Of a DNA stretch of 64,000 nt, positions 26,036 through 35,252 are shown one piece after another. The stretch is from assembly GCA_036961355.1 (NCBI GenBank), contig JBALVL010000001.1, forward strand, positions 139,145 through 203,144. The letters are read 5' to 3'. The first letter of the stretch is position 1, and every line of letters starts with the position of its first letter. This DNA comes from Motiliproteus sp036961355. Lineage in GTDB: Bacteria; Pseudomonadota; Gammaproteobacteria; Pseudomonadales; Balneatricaceae. The notes under the pieces are model-generated. The model was given only the letters and a program-made list of their open reading frames with translations, searched no databases and was not told the DNA's origin. Made by a program: the position numbers and the translations under genes.

Positions 26036-27181
26036 TCACCTGCTAACCATGGTCCGGTGACTGTGGATCGACATAATCACGCCGAAACCGGCCATCAGTG
26101 TCACAACCGAGGTCCCTCCATAGCTGACTAACGGCAGTGGAACCCCTACCACCGGTAAAACCCCGCTGACCATGCCGATGTTGACGAACACATAAACGAA
26201 AAAAGTTAACGTCAAACTCCCTGCCAACAATCGTCCGAAGGTATCTTGCGCTTGCGCCGCAATAAACAGGCCGCGGGCAATGATGCACAGATAGATCGCC
26301 AGCAGAATCAGCACACCGACCAAGCCCAGCTCTTCGGCCAGCACTGCAATGATAAAGTCGGTGTGACTCTCGGGAAGGAAATCAAGTTGCGACTGAGTGC
26401 CGTTAAGCCAGCCTTTGCCGTGAATTCCCCCCGAACCTATCGCCGTCTTGGACTGAATGATATTCCAGCCCGCTCCCAGCGGGTCACTCTCGGGATCGAG
26501 GAAAGTCAGCACTCGCTGTTTCTGGTAGTCGCGCATCACCATCCATACCAGCGGCACACAAGCCCCCGCCAGCACAAACGCGGCGAGCACATAGCGCCAT
26601 AAAACACCCGACAGAAGCAAAACAAAAACACCACTGGCGGCGATCAACAATGACGTACCCAAATCAGGCTGTTTGGAGATCAGCAAGGTTGGCACCAACA
26701 GGATGATAAGCCCTTTGAATACGTGCGCCAGGGTGGGTGGCAGCGCTCTATCGGCGTAATACCAGGCCAGCGCCATCGGCACGATCAATTTCATCAACTC
26801 CGCCGGTTGAAATCTCGGTAACCCCGGCAACTGCAGCCAACGCTGTGCTCCTTTTGCCCCGACGCCTACCAGTAACACCGCAACCAGTGTCATCACACCC
26901 AGCACAAACAACCAAGGTGCCCAGCGACGGAACAAACGCGGCGGCGTACAGGCCACCAGCAACATCACACCAAAAGCGACGCCGTAGCGGATCAGTTGCC
27001 GCTGTACTGCAGCCATGCTTTGGCCCGAAGCACTGTAAAAAACGAACAAGCCGTAGCCGGCAAGCAACAGCAGTAAAAACAACAAAATTGCATCTAGATG
27101 GGTCTTCGCCCACCAACTCCGACCACGGCTAAAATAAGCCTGGGCGTCGGGCATGGTCCGCTGAAAGTCCTGGCCGCTCAT
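26036..27181 (-). CDS. rodA: Rod-shape peptidoglycan polymerase RodA
   Basis: SEDS-family glycosyltransferase of the elongasome. The 381-residue protein has about ten membrane segments and the SEDS landmarks QPDLGTSLLI and LPESHTDFIIAVLAEELG, and the C-terminal PLPLVSYGGTS. It overlaps the mrdA stop by 4 bp, and its product works with PBP2. The region after the stop carries a partial 20-bp repeat (ATGGTTAG) that spans the stop codon. Confidence 0.96.
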   Translation of the reverse strand: MSGQDFQRTMPDAQAYFSRGRSWWAKTHLDAILLFLLLLLAGYGLFVFYSASGQSMAAVQRQLIRYGVAFGVMLLVACTPPRLFRRWAPWLFVLGVMTLVAVLLVGVGAKGAQRWLQLPGLPRFQPAELMKLIVPMALAWYYADRALPPTLAHVFKGLIILLVPTLLISKQPDLGTSLLIAASGVFVLLLSGVLWRYVLAAFVLAGACVPLVWMVMRDYQKQRVLTFLDPESDPLGAGWNIIQSKTAIGSGGIHGKGWLNGTQSQLDFLPESHTDFIIAVLAEELGLVGVLILLAIYLCIIARGLFIAAQAQDTFGRLLAGSLTLTFFVYVFVNIGMVSGVLPVVGVPLPLVSYGGTSVVTLMAGFGVIMSIHSHRTMVSR

Positions 27182-29103
27182 GACGGGTCCTGCTGTCGGT
27201 TATACGGTTTAGCCGGTTGATTCTGCACCGTCTTAGCTTCGAGCGGCTCTCTTAACAGATAATCATCTAAAACCAAGCGGCCGACGGGAGCTGCAGCACT
27301 GCTACCCCCTCCCCCGTTTTCAACAATGACCGCAACCACAATCTGCGGATCATCAGCGGGTGCAAAACCGATAAACAGACCATGGTCACGATGCTTTTCG
27401 GCTAACTTTTCAGCGTCATATTCTTCATCCTGCTTTATCCCAAGCACCTGCGCAGTTCCGGTTTTGCCAGCGATCTGATACGAGCTTTTGGCACCGCTTC
27501 TGCGGCCTGTTCCGTGCTTACCATGCATCACCTCTACCATCGACTTGGTCACGTAATCCCAATAGCTATCACGATTGAGTTCAACGTCAGCAAACTGCTT
27601 ACGCTCAGGAACCTCCAATTCAAATGGTGTTCCGTCATCATTCAGCCCCGACATCGACTTCAACATCCGCGGATTAATCCACTTGCCCCGGTTGGCGATC
27701 ACCATCGTTGCGGTTGCCAACTGCATCGGCGTTGACACCAGAAACCCCTGACCAATACTCAGGTTAAGCGAATCACCAGTGAACCAAGAACGGTTACGCG
27801 CCTCCTTCTTCCATGCTCGTGACGGTAGAATCGCTCCGTGCGCTTCAGGCAAATCGAGGGTGGTAATTTTGCCAAAGCCAAAACGGCCCAGATAGTCAGA
27901 CATCGGATCGATCCCCATCCGGTGACCTATATCATAAAAAAACACATCACAAGACTCCGCGATCGCCATCTTTAGATTGACCCGACCATGGCCGTTCTTT
28001 TTCCAGTCACGATAAAAACGTCCGCCCTGGGTCAACTGGTACCAACCCGGATCCCACACCTTATGGCCCAATCCGATCGTACCGCTATCAATAGCAGCCA
28101 ATCCAATAATAGGTTTGATCGTTGACGCAGGGGGATAACGACCTCGCAGTGCCCGGTTGAACAACGGCAGGTCGTTATGCTGTTGTAGCCCTTTGTAATC
28201 CCGACTGCTGATACCGGTAACAAACGGGTTAGGGTCGTAGCCCGGAGTGCTCACCAACGCCAATATCCCACCGGTTTTGGGATCAAGCGCGACCACCGCA
28301 CCACGGCGTTCGCCCAGTGCCTTCTCGGCAACTAACTGGAGCTGCAGATCAAGATAGAGGGTCAGGTCCCGACCCGGGATCGGATCTTGCCGCGACAAAA
28401 CTTTCAGCACCTGGCCCCGGGCGTTAGCTTCCACCTGCTGTACGCCAACCGTACCGTGAAGCTGGTCCTCGTAGAATTTCTCGACACCCAGTTTTCCGAT
28501 ATGATTGGTGCCGCTGTAGTCCTTTTCATCAACCCGAGCCAACTCTTTCTGGTTGATTCGCCCAACATACCCCAGCGCGTGTACCAATGAACCTCCAGCT
28601 GGATAATGACGAATCAGCTCAGCGTCGATCTGTACTCCGGGTAAGCGGTGAAAGTTAACCGCCACTTTGGCGATCTCTTGCTGGGTTAAACGAAATTTTA
28701 ACGGCACCGCCTCAAACGGGCGTCGGCGCTGTTTCAAGCGTCGCTCGAATCCTTCGATATCACGCTCATTGATCGGCACCATCACCGCCAGCTCGGCGAT
28801 GGTCAGGTCCAGATCTTCGACCCGTTCTTTCACCAGGCTGAGGTTATGTATAGGACGATTATCAGATAGCAGAACGCCGGAAGTATCGTAGATCAAGCCC
28901 CGGTTAGGCGGTACGGGTTGCAGCTGAATCCGATTGCGATCGGATAATAGATTATAACGCTCGTGATCAACCACCTGAAGAAACGCCAACCGGCTAACCA
29001 ACGCGATCATCATCACCCCAACCAGAAAAAACGCCAGTATCGCCCGGCTACGGAAGATACGACGCTCGCGGGAATGATCTTTAAGTGCAACAGGTTGATT
29101 CAT
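27178..29103 (-). CDS. mrdA: Penicillin-binding protein 2
   Basis: Transpeptidase of cell elongation, partner of RodA. The 641-residue protein has one N-terminal membrane anchor (about residues 18-40), a pedestal domain (PVPPNRGLIYDTSGVLLSDN) and a transpeptidase core: STIK in PPASTIKPIIGL, SCD in AIAESCDVFFYD, and KTGTAQV. It precedes rodA by a 4-bp overlap and follows rlmH at 20 bp, in the standard order. Confidence 0.97.
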   Translation of the reverse strand: MNQPVALKDHSRERRIFRSRAILAFFLVGVMMIALVSRLAFLQVVDHERYNLLSDRNRIQLQPVPPNRGLIYDTSGVLLSDNRPIHNLSLVKERVEDLDLTIAELAVMVPINERDIEGFERRLKQRRRPFEAVPLKFRLTQQEIAKVAVNFHRLPGVQIDAELIRHYPAGGSLVHALGYVGRINQKELARVDEKDYSGTNHIGKLGVEKFYEDQLHGTVGVQQVEANARGQVLKVLSRQDPIPGRDLTLYLDLQLQLVAEKALGERRGAVVALDPKTGGILALVSTPGYDPNPFVTGISSRDYKGLQQHNDLPLFNRALRGRYPPASTIKPIIGLAAIDSGTIGLGHKVWDPGWYQLTQGGRFYRDWKKNGHGRVNLKMAIAESCDVFFYDIGHRMGIDPMSDYLGRFGFGKITTLDLPEAHGAILPSRAWKKEARNRSWFTGDSLNLSIGQGFLVSTPMQLATATMVIANRGKWINPRMLKSMSGLNDDGTPFELEVPERKQFADVELNRDSYWDYVTKSMVEVMHGKHGTGRRSGAKSSYQIAGKTGTAQVLGIKQDEEYDAEKLAEKHRDHGLFIGFAPADDPQIVVAVIVENGGGGSSAAAPVGRLVLDDYLLREPLEAKTVQNQPAKPYNRQQDPS

Positions 29104-29123
29104 GTATTCAGCAGACCGGGCGG

Positions 29124-29591
29124 TTACTTATGGTAGGGGTGACCCTGCAGGATGGTCCAGCTACGGTACAGTTGTTCAGCCAACAGCACCCTAACCAACG
29201 GATGTGGCAGAGTCAGTTTTGACAGTGACCACTTCCGTTCAGCCAGCGCCAAACAGCGAGGATCAAGCCCGTCGGGACCACCGATCAACAACGACAGGTT
29301 TCCACCTTCCATTCGCAGATCAGCCAACTGTCCGGCCATCTGCTCCGTACTAAGCGGCTTCCCCAGCACATCCAGCGCTATCACCCGATCACTCTTAGGG
29401 ATCGCAGCTAACATCGCGTCACCCTCACTGGCCATGGCGCGTTTAATATCCGCACCTTTACCCCGATGACCAAGCGCCAGCTCACGCAGTTCTAACGTCA
29501 TGTCCGCAGGTAAACGCTTGGCATACTCGTTAAAGCCGGTTTCAACCCAACTCGGCATTTTGGTGCCGACACAGATTAGCCTGATACGCAT
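29124..29591 (-). CDS. rlmH: 23S rRNA pseudouridine-1915 N3-methyltransferase
   Basis: SPOUT-class methyltransferase of 155 residues acting on the assembled 70S ribosome. Complete family: N-terminus MRIRLICVGTKMPSWVETG, SAM-knot segment LLIGGPDGLDP, and C-terminus LLAEQLYRSWTI with the GHPYHK ending. It lies between rsfS and mrdA as in most gammaproteobacteria. Confidence 0.97.
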   Translation of the reverse strand: MRIRLICVGTKMPSWVETGFNEYAKRLPADMTLELRELALGHRGKGADIKRAMASEGDAMLAAIPKSDRVIALDVLGKPLSTEQMAGQLADLRMEGGNLSLLIGGPDGLDPRCLALAERKWSLSKLTLPHPLVRVLLAEQLYRSWTILQGHPYHK

Positions 29592-29605
29592 AGCAGAGCT
29601 TCCGC

Positions 29606-29986
29606 TTAACCTCGTTTAGGCTCACCCGGACGTACCGACGCGCTGACCTGGTCATCGTTCACAGCATCCGGCCCCCACAGACCTTCAAGGTCGTATAGGT
29701 CACGCACCTGAGTCTGCATCACATGCACCACCAGATCACCCAGATCAACCAATGCCCATTCGCCGCTTTCCAGCCCCTCCATTCCCAGCACTTCAACACC
29801 CGCGTTTTTCGCAGCTGCTGCCACGGCTTCAGCCGATGACTTAACGTGACGATTGGAGGAACCACTGGCGATCAACATATAGTCGGTCACACTGCTTTTA
29901 CCCCGGACATCGAGCTGTACAAGGTCACGGGCTTTAATGTTTTCCAGCGCGGTTTCAACCAGCTCGATCATCTGTTCTGTTTGCAT
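29606..29986 (-). CDS. rsfS: Ribosomal silencing factor RsfS
   Basis: Binds ribosomal protein L14 and blocks subunit joining in stationary phase. The 126-residue protein has the core ALENIKARDLVQLDVRGKS, DYMLIASGSSNRHVKSSAEA, and WALVDLGDLVVHVM. The C-terminal 20 residues (acidic, Ser-rich) are an extension beyond the 105-residue E. coli protein. nadD is 44 bp upstream in the same direction, the usual nadD-rsfS-rlmH run. Confidence 0.96.
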   Translation of the reverse strand: MQTEQMIELVETALENIKARDLVQLDVRGKSSVTDYMLIASGSSNRHVKSSAEAVAAAAKNAGVEVLGMEGLESGEWALVDLGDLVVHVMQTQVRDLYDLEGLWGPDAVNDDQVSASVRPGEPKRG

Positions 29987-30030
29987 AAAAAGTCTATTTC
30001 TTAGTTGATAAAATGAATTAGTGGAACGGC

Positions 30031-30786
30031 TTAGCCGTCGTTATTCGATGTCTCGGCACCCGTTTTCGACTGCGTCTCACCCGTATAAAGATGGTTCTGT
30101 TTGATCCAGTCAAACACCGGATCGGGCAATAGATAGCGAGGGGAGCTACCGCCCTCAATCAACTGCCTAATCGCCGTAGCGGAGATATCTAGCCCCGGCA
30201 ACTGCTGAATATACACACCCCCGGCGGCACTGTTTTGTATCCGTTCAAAATTTTCCACCCTGTGCTGATCAACCCAATCTGCCAGCGGATGATCACCGGT
30301 CAAATGCCAACCAGGTCTTGATACCACTAGGATATGCCCCAGCTCAAGCAGCTCCTGCCAGCGATACCAGCTATCTAGTTTGAGCAGCGCATCAGCCCCC
30401 ATCACCATGGTCAGAGACACGTCGTCACCAAGCTGCTGCCTTAGCGATAGCAGGCTATGGTAGCTATACGAGGGTTCATCGGATAACAGTTCGCGATCAT
30501 CGACCTGCAGTTTCGGTTCATCCCCTACCGCCAGTCGCACCATCTCTAACCGCTGATCAGCACTACAGCCGGGCGACTCGCGGTGCGTTGGCAGCGCGCA
30601 GGGTAGCAACAACACTTGGTCAAACGCCAACCGGTCACGTAACTCCAGCGCTAAACGCAGATGTGCATGATGGATAGGGTCAAAGGTACCGCCGAACATC
30701 GCTACGGTGCGGCGATTAGCCGTCAACCCCTCCGCCACATCAGACACCGAATTACTGACGGATATGACCGTCACCAAACACCACAT
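30031..30786 (-). CDS. nadD: Nicotinate-nucleotide adenylyltransferase
   Basis: Makes deamido-NAD from nicotinate mononucleotide and ATP. Signatures: FGGTFDPIHHAHLRLA and, near the C-terminus, LDISATAIRQLI. The start is uncertain: the frame is open to 30786, which would overlap proA by 35 bp, but the family begins only a few residues before FGGTFDP, and GTG at 30747 lies just after the proA stop. A GGAGGGG stretch inside this region may be the ribosome-binding site for a still shorter form. Confidence 0.94.
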   Translation of the reverse strand: MWCLVTVISVSNSVSDVAEGLTANRRTVAMFGGTFDPIHHAHLRLALELRDRLAFDQVLLLPCALPTHRESPGCSADQRLEMVRLAVGDEPKLQVDDRELLSDEPSYSYHSLLSLRQQLGDDVSLTMVMGADALLKLDSWYRWQELLELGHILVVSRPGWHLTGDHPLADWVDQHRVENFERIQNSAAGGVYIQQLPGLDISATAIRQLIEGGSSPRYLLPDPVFDWIKQNHLYTGETQSKTGAETSNNDG

Positions 30787-32008
30787 ATTTCTGCGAAGTC
30801 AGTCCTTCCAAGCCGACTGGACCACGCGCATGGATTTTATCGGTAGAGATACCGATCTCGGCACCGAGGCCGTATTCGAAACCATCAGCAAAGCGGGTCG
30901 ATGCGTTAATCATCACCGAGCTGGAATCAACAGCCGTCAAAAACTGACGGCTAAGGCTGTAATTCTCGGTAACGATGGCATCGGTATGATGCGAGCCATA
31001 ACGATTGATATGCTCGATCGCTTCATCCATCGAACCGACAATTTTGACTGCCAGAATCGGCGCCAGGTATTCGGTACTCCAGTCCTCTTCGGAAGCGGCA
31101 TTAATGCCGTCCAAAATGGCACAGGTTTTCGCACAGCCACGCAGATCAACGCCCTTTTCTGCATAAGCAGCAGCCAGTATCGGCAGTATAATATCGGCAA
31201 TAACCTCATTGACCAGCAACGTTTCCATAGTGTTGCAGGTGCCATAACGATGGGTCTTAGCGTTAACGGCGATGTCGAACGCTTTCTTCGGATCAGCTTC
31301 GGCATCGATGTAGACGTGGCAGATCCCGTCAAGATGCTTGATGACCGTCACCTTAGCGTCGCGACTGACTCGTTCGATCAAACCCTTACCGCCTCGCGGC
31401 ACGATCACGTCAACAAATTCGGGCATAGTGATCAACTCACCAACCGCGGCACGGTCGGTAGTTTCAACCACCTGGACCGCTGCCTCAGGCAAACCCACCT
31501 CGGCTAAACCGGCACGAATACACTCGGCCACAGCACGATTTGACTCGATAGCCTCCGAACCACCGCGAAGAATGGTGGCATTGCCGGATTTCAAACACAG
31601 GCTAGCGGCTTCAGCGGTAACGTTGGGCCGTGATTCGTAGATGATACCGATAACACCCAGCGGCACCCGCATCTTACCGACCTGAATTCCCGAAGGCATA
31701 TAGTTCATATCGGTGATACCACCGGTCGGGTCAGGTAGTGCTGCCACCTGACGCAGCCCTTCGATCATGCTGTCGATCCGCTCGGGAGTCAGCTCTAACC
31801 GATCCAGCATCGCTGCATCCAAGCCGTTATCCCGACCCTTGTTAAGATCTTGCCGGTTTGCAGCCAACAACGCTTCTCGGCTGCTATCAATCGCTCGCGC
31901 CATCGCTTGCAGGGCCGCGTTTTTGGTGCCGGTATTTGCACGCACAAGCTCTGCGGAAGCTTCACGCGCCTGCGCACCCAAACGGGCCATATACTCTTTA
32001 ACGTCCAT
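30752..32008 (-). CDS. proA: Gamma-glutamyl phosphate reductase
   Basis: Reduces gamma-glutamyl phosphate to the semialdehyde, the second step of proline synthesis. The 418-residue protein has the catalytic Cys in YGTCNTMETLLVN, the PLGVIGIIYESRPNVTAEAA segment and the C-terminal FADGFEYGLGAEIGIST. I prefer ATG at 32008 to GTG at 32011. It is first in the proA-nadD-rsfS-rlmH run. proB is not in the window. Confidence 0.96.
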   Translation of the reverse strand: MDVKEYMARLGAQAREASAELVRANTGTKNAALQAMARAIDSSREALLAANRQDLNKGRDNGLDAAMLDRLELTPERIDSMIEGLRQVAALPDPTGGITDMNYMPSGIQVGKMRVPLGVIGIIYESRPNVTAEAASLCLKSGNATILRGGSEAIESNRAVAECIRAGLAEVGLPEAAVQVVETTDRAAVGELITMPEFVDVIVPRGGKGLIERVSRDAKVTVIKHLDGICHVYIDAEADPKKAFDIAVNAKTHRYGTCNTMETLLVNEVIADIILPILAAAYAEKGVDLRGCAKTCAILDGINAASEEDWSTEYLAPILAVKIVGSMDEAIEHINRYGSHHTDAIVTENYSLSRQFLTAVDSSSVMINASTRFADGFEYGLGAEIGISTDKIHARGPVGLEGLTSQKYVVFGDGHIRQ

Positions 32009-32232
32009 CACCGCTCTCTTGTCTCATCTATCGACCACGAAGACTACCATCAACCAACGCAGACATTATGCCGACCAAATCGTTCATTATAACCCGACTA
32101 AAGCACCCTATGCATGGCAATTTCCACCGACTTCTACCTGTTTGTTTCAGCCTGCCCACTGAAGCCGCTACACCAGCACCGGCGGAGTTGGTATGATGCC
32201 TGCTTCGCCCGCTTTGGAAATCAAAATCCGGC

Positions 32233-33858
32233 ATGAATTTTCACCTTCCAGCCAAGCTTACCGAGCTACACCAACGCATGACGATCACCGCCAGGTTATC
32301 GCTAGGCGTAACGCTGTCACTGCTCGCAGGGCTGGTTCTGTCTCTGTTCGCCTTCTCCGCAGACCAACGCAGCTTTACCGAGCACCAACTCAACACAGTC
32401 GGACGCATTATTTTAAAACAAACCGCCGCCAGCTCAGCCACTCTTCTGCTCGCCGGGGATCAACTCAGCTTGACCATCAACCTGCAACAGCTGGCCGATC
32501 TGCCACAAATAAGCGGCGCTGAGATCACCGACCCCAGCGGCAAATCCCTGATAAAAACCGGCCGCCCCAGCGACCTCTTCATACAGCAAGGCATCAACAG
32601 TGAAGCGACCCGGCTAGGCTTGTTACGGATACACCTCAACCCGCTCAGCGCTGAATACGGACTCGCTCAGTCACTGCCGCTAACCTTCGCCGCATCATTA
32701 ACAACGCTGCTCTTACTGGGCATAGCACTAGGGTTGTTCAGCCGCCGCCTTCAGCGTTCACTCCGGCCAATCCAGCTCGCTGCCAATCAGCTACAACAGC
32801 AGTTACCAATGACTTTCATCAAGACTACAGACCAGGATGAGCTAGGTCAGATTGCAACGTCGTTAAACCAGTGTTTTGCCGACTCCAGCGCGACGGAAAA
32901 CCAAGAACCTGAAGGCCCTAATTCTGTAGATCCTAATACTGCAAACACCTCCGCTTCAGCCCCTACAGTTGACGATCTAACCACCGCATCAACCAATTCT
33001 AACTTAATATTTAGCGAGCCAGACAGCGCTTCAACTTCCCCCCTCATAGATACGGCAGCACCGATAGGCAACCAGCCAGAACCCCTATATTCTGCAAATA
33101 GCCAGACAGACAGCTTGTACTCGGTCAACCCAGCCGAAGCCATTGCCCAACCGGCCAGTAACGCCACCCCTGAAGAACAACAACTAAACACCCCTATCTT
33201 CACAAGCGCATCAACCGCAACGTCAGAGTCGCCCTCAGGGCTAGACACACTGACACCCGGTGAAGAGTTTACCGACACCGAATCACCCGACAGCAACCCC
33301 AGCCACTGGTGCTATCTGTTTTACGCCAATCACCATGTCGGCGGCAGCGACACCCTGACGACAAGTGAACGCCAGCAGCTCTTAGTTCGCTACCGCAAAT
33401 CTCTGGAGCAGGTTGCACGACTCTATAAAGGCGAACTCAGCGAAGACCCTTTAGGCAACTGGTGTGTCAAATTTAGCCCCCTATCAAATGACCATAGCCA
33501 CGGTATCAATGCGCTCTGTGCAGCTCAGCTATTCAATGCGCTATATCGCGGCATCAACACTCAGGCGATTAGAAGCTTCTCACCGGCACTCAATATTAAA
33601 CTGGTTCTGCTATGCGGCCCAACAGACGAAGTTGACGCACTGGCCGAGGACGCCCTGCTGCTCAGCGATCGCATTCAGGATAATGATCTGATAACGCACA
33701 AACGGCTATACCAAATTTCATCTTTGAACGAACGTTTATTGGGCAAGGCCCAATACCGCATGCATGATGACGATACCTATCTGATCTCGGCGCTCAATAA
33801 CGACTACCAGACGCTGATTGACCGCCAGTCTGAGCACTTTCTTAAACAACACGGCTAA
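32233..33858 (+). CDS. Membrane protein with periplasmic sensor, HAMP-like linker and degenerate cyclase-like domain
   Basis: A 541-residue unknown protein. Two membrane helices (about residues 24-45 and 150-172) flank a periplasmic domain of about 105 residues. A HAMP-like stretch follows (RSLRPIQLAANQL, DELGQIATSLNQ). Residues about 220-355 are low-complexity, Ser/Thr/Pro/Glu-rich. The C-terminal 185 residues (CYLFYANHHVGGSD, then ARLYKGELSEDPLGNWCVKF, then ALLLSDRIQDNDLITHK) follow the order of a class III nucleotide-cyclase fold but without its metal-binding Asp pair. It is probably a sensor or scaffold. Monocistronic. Confidence 0.6.
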   Translation: MNFHLPAKLTELHQRMTITARLSLGVTLSLLAGLVLSLFAFSADQRSFTEHQLNTVGRIILKQTAASSATLLLAGDQLSLTINLQQLADLPQISGAEITDPSGKSLIKTGRPSDLFIQQGINSEATRLGLLRIHLNPLSAEYGLAQSLPLTFAASLTTLLLLGIALGLFSRRLQRSLRPIQLAANQLQQQLPMTFIKTTDQDELGQIATSLNQCFADSSATENQEPEGPNSVDPNTANTSASAPTVDDLTTASTNSNLIFSEPDSASTSPLIDTAAPIGNQPEPLYSANSQTDSLYSVNPAEAIAQPASNATPEEQQLNTPIFTSASTATSESPSGLDTLTPGEEFTDTESPDSNPSHWCYLFYANHHVGGSDTLTTSERQQLLVRYRKSLEQVARLYKGELSEDPLGNWCVKFSPLSNDHSHGINALCAAQLFNALYRGINTQAIRSFSPALNIKLVLLCGPTDEVDALAEDALLLSDRIQDNDLITHKRLYQISSLNERLLGKAQYRMHDDDTYLISALNNDYQTLIDRQSEHFLKQHG

Positions 33859-34190
33859 ACCATCACACCCCGATCAACCCGCTAGCCTTTCAGGCAAACA
33901 AGTTAACCATCTTTAGGCATGGCTTGGCGGCAACGGACTCGGCAGAAATAGATGCCCGCCCCTAGCAGCAAAACCCGCTAATACCACCTCTACTTATGCT
34001 TATGCTTATGCTTATGCTTATGCTTATGCTTATGCTTATGCTTCACATGGAAACGTCGGCGACACATACAGCAAGAGGGCAATGCCTAGAAAAATTTTCA
34101 GGATTAAGAGATCTGAAACGAGGTACTAACCAGCAACGAGATGACCGCTACAACCGAAAGAGCGACACCCCTCCTTATTAAAACGCACCA
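33859..34190. other. Gene-free interval holding a hexanucleotide repeat
   Basis: No convincing gene. It contains eight CTTATG units (33993-34040) and otherwise looks like ordinary intergenic sequence between convergent transcripts. I see no clear terminator stem. Confidence 0.6.
33993..34040. repeat. Hexanucleotide microsatellite (CTTATG)x8
   Basis: Eight perfect head-to-tail CTTATG units, followed by an imperfect CTTCAC unit. Confidence 0.95.
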
Positions 34191-35252
34191 TCAACTGCCT
34201 CGTCGCAGCATCCAGCCGCCAAATAACACGCAGAGCGCGATCGGACTCAGCACCGCGATCAACGGCGAGAAACCATAGACAGTACTGGCAGGACCGAGCA
34301 AATCCTGGCTGAACTTAAACACCAAACCAACCAAAATACCGACCAAAACCCGCTGCCCCATCGTTACCGAACGCAGCGATCCAAACACGAAAGAGATCGC
34401 AATCAACACCAGCGAGAAGATCGCCAACGGCTGCAGTAACTTTGCCCAGAATGCTAACTGATGCGGAGACGCTTCAAGGCCCTGACTGTTCATATAACTG
34501 TTAAACCGATACAGCGACTCGATCGACATATCCTGCGGCTGCATCGACAACAACTGCAATTGGTCTGGTTTAAGCTCAGATTCCCAACGGGCACGTTTTT
34601 GTTTTTCAATGCGGGTTCGATCCCCGTCGAAATAGGTGGTCCGCAGGTTGGTCAAGACCCAATGACGGTCGATATAATTAGCTTCACGAGCAAAACCGGC
34701 CGAGATCAGCTGCTTATCAGCAGCAAACTCATACATCGTCAGGCCGTGTACCTTACCGTTGCGTTCGATCGCGTTAAAATGCATTACCCAATTATCTTCT
34801 CGATGCCAAACACCGTATTGAGTAGTGACCGAGCGACCGTTACTGTGTGCCTTGGCTTTCTCTACGGTTGCTTGCTGCCCCGATATTGGCACCACAAACT
34901 CACCCATCAGCCCCGCAAGCACCACCAACAGCACTACCGGCCTACAGACCGACAATACAATCCGAAACTTGCTGACACCCGCCCCTCGAATCACGGTCAG
35001 CTCAGAGCTACTGGCCAACAACCCCAAGCCGATCAGGCAACCGACCAAACAAGAGAGCGGAATATACTCGTAGATGCTGCCGGGAATCGACAGCAGCACA
35101 TATTTCAGCGCTATCGCCATGGTGTAGCTGGCGTTAAGGTCTTTCAGCTCATCGATAAACGCGAATAAGACATCAAGGCCAATGATCGCCAGTAACACAA
35201 CCAGACAGGAGAACAACACTGTCTGGCCGATATAGCGGTCTAACAATTTCAT
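34191..35252 (-). CDS. lptG: LPS export permease LptG
   Basis: Inner-membrane permease of the LptB2FGC complex that lifts lipopolysaccharide toward the outer membrane. The 353-residue protein has six membrane helices (YIGQTVLFSCLVVLLAIIG at the start; three C-terminal ones from about 265) around a periplasmic beta-jellyroll domain at about residues 125-255. YIPLSCLVGCLIGLG and SSELTVIRGAGVS are family segments. It overlaps lptF by 4 bp. Confidence 0.95.
   Translation of the reverse strand: MKLLDRYIGQTVLFSCLVVLLAIIGLDVLFAFIDELKDLNASYTMAIALKYVLLSIPGSIYEYIPLSCLVGCLIGLGLLASSSELTVIRGAGVSKFRIVLSVCRPVVLLVVLAGLMGEFVVPISGQQATVEKAKAHSNGRSVTTQYGVWHREDNWVMHFNAIERNGKVHGLTMYEFAADKQLISAGFAREANYIDRHWVLTNLRTTYFDGDRTRIEKQKRARWESELKPDQLQLLSMQPQDMSIESLYRFNSYMNSQGLEASPHQLAFWAKLLQPLAIFSLVLIAISFVFGSLRSVTMGQRVLVGILVGLVFKFSQDLLGPASTVYGFSPLIAVLSPIALCVLFGGWMLRRGS

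Noticed and set aside
33996..34181. 61-residue reading frame beginning with alternating Met-Leu
   Set aside because: The start is simply the translated CTTATG microsatellite and the rest has no coding character.
34611..34628. tRNA-like T-arm sequence GGGTTCGATCCCC
   Set aside because: It lies inside lptG coding sequence, and no acceptor or anticodon stem surrounds it.
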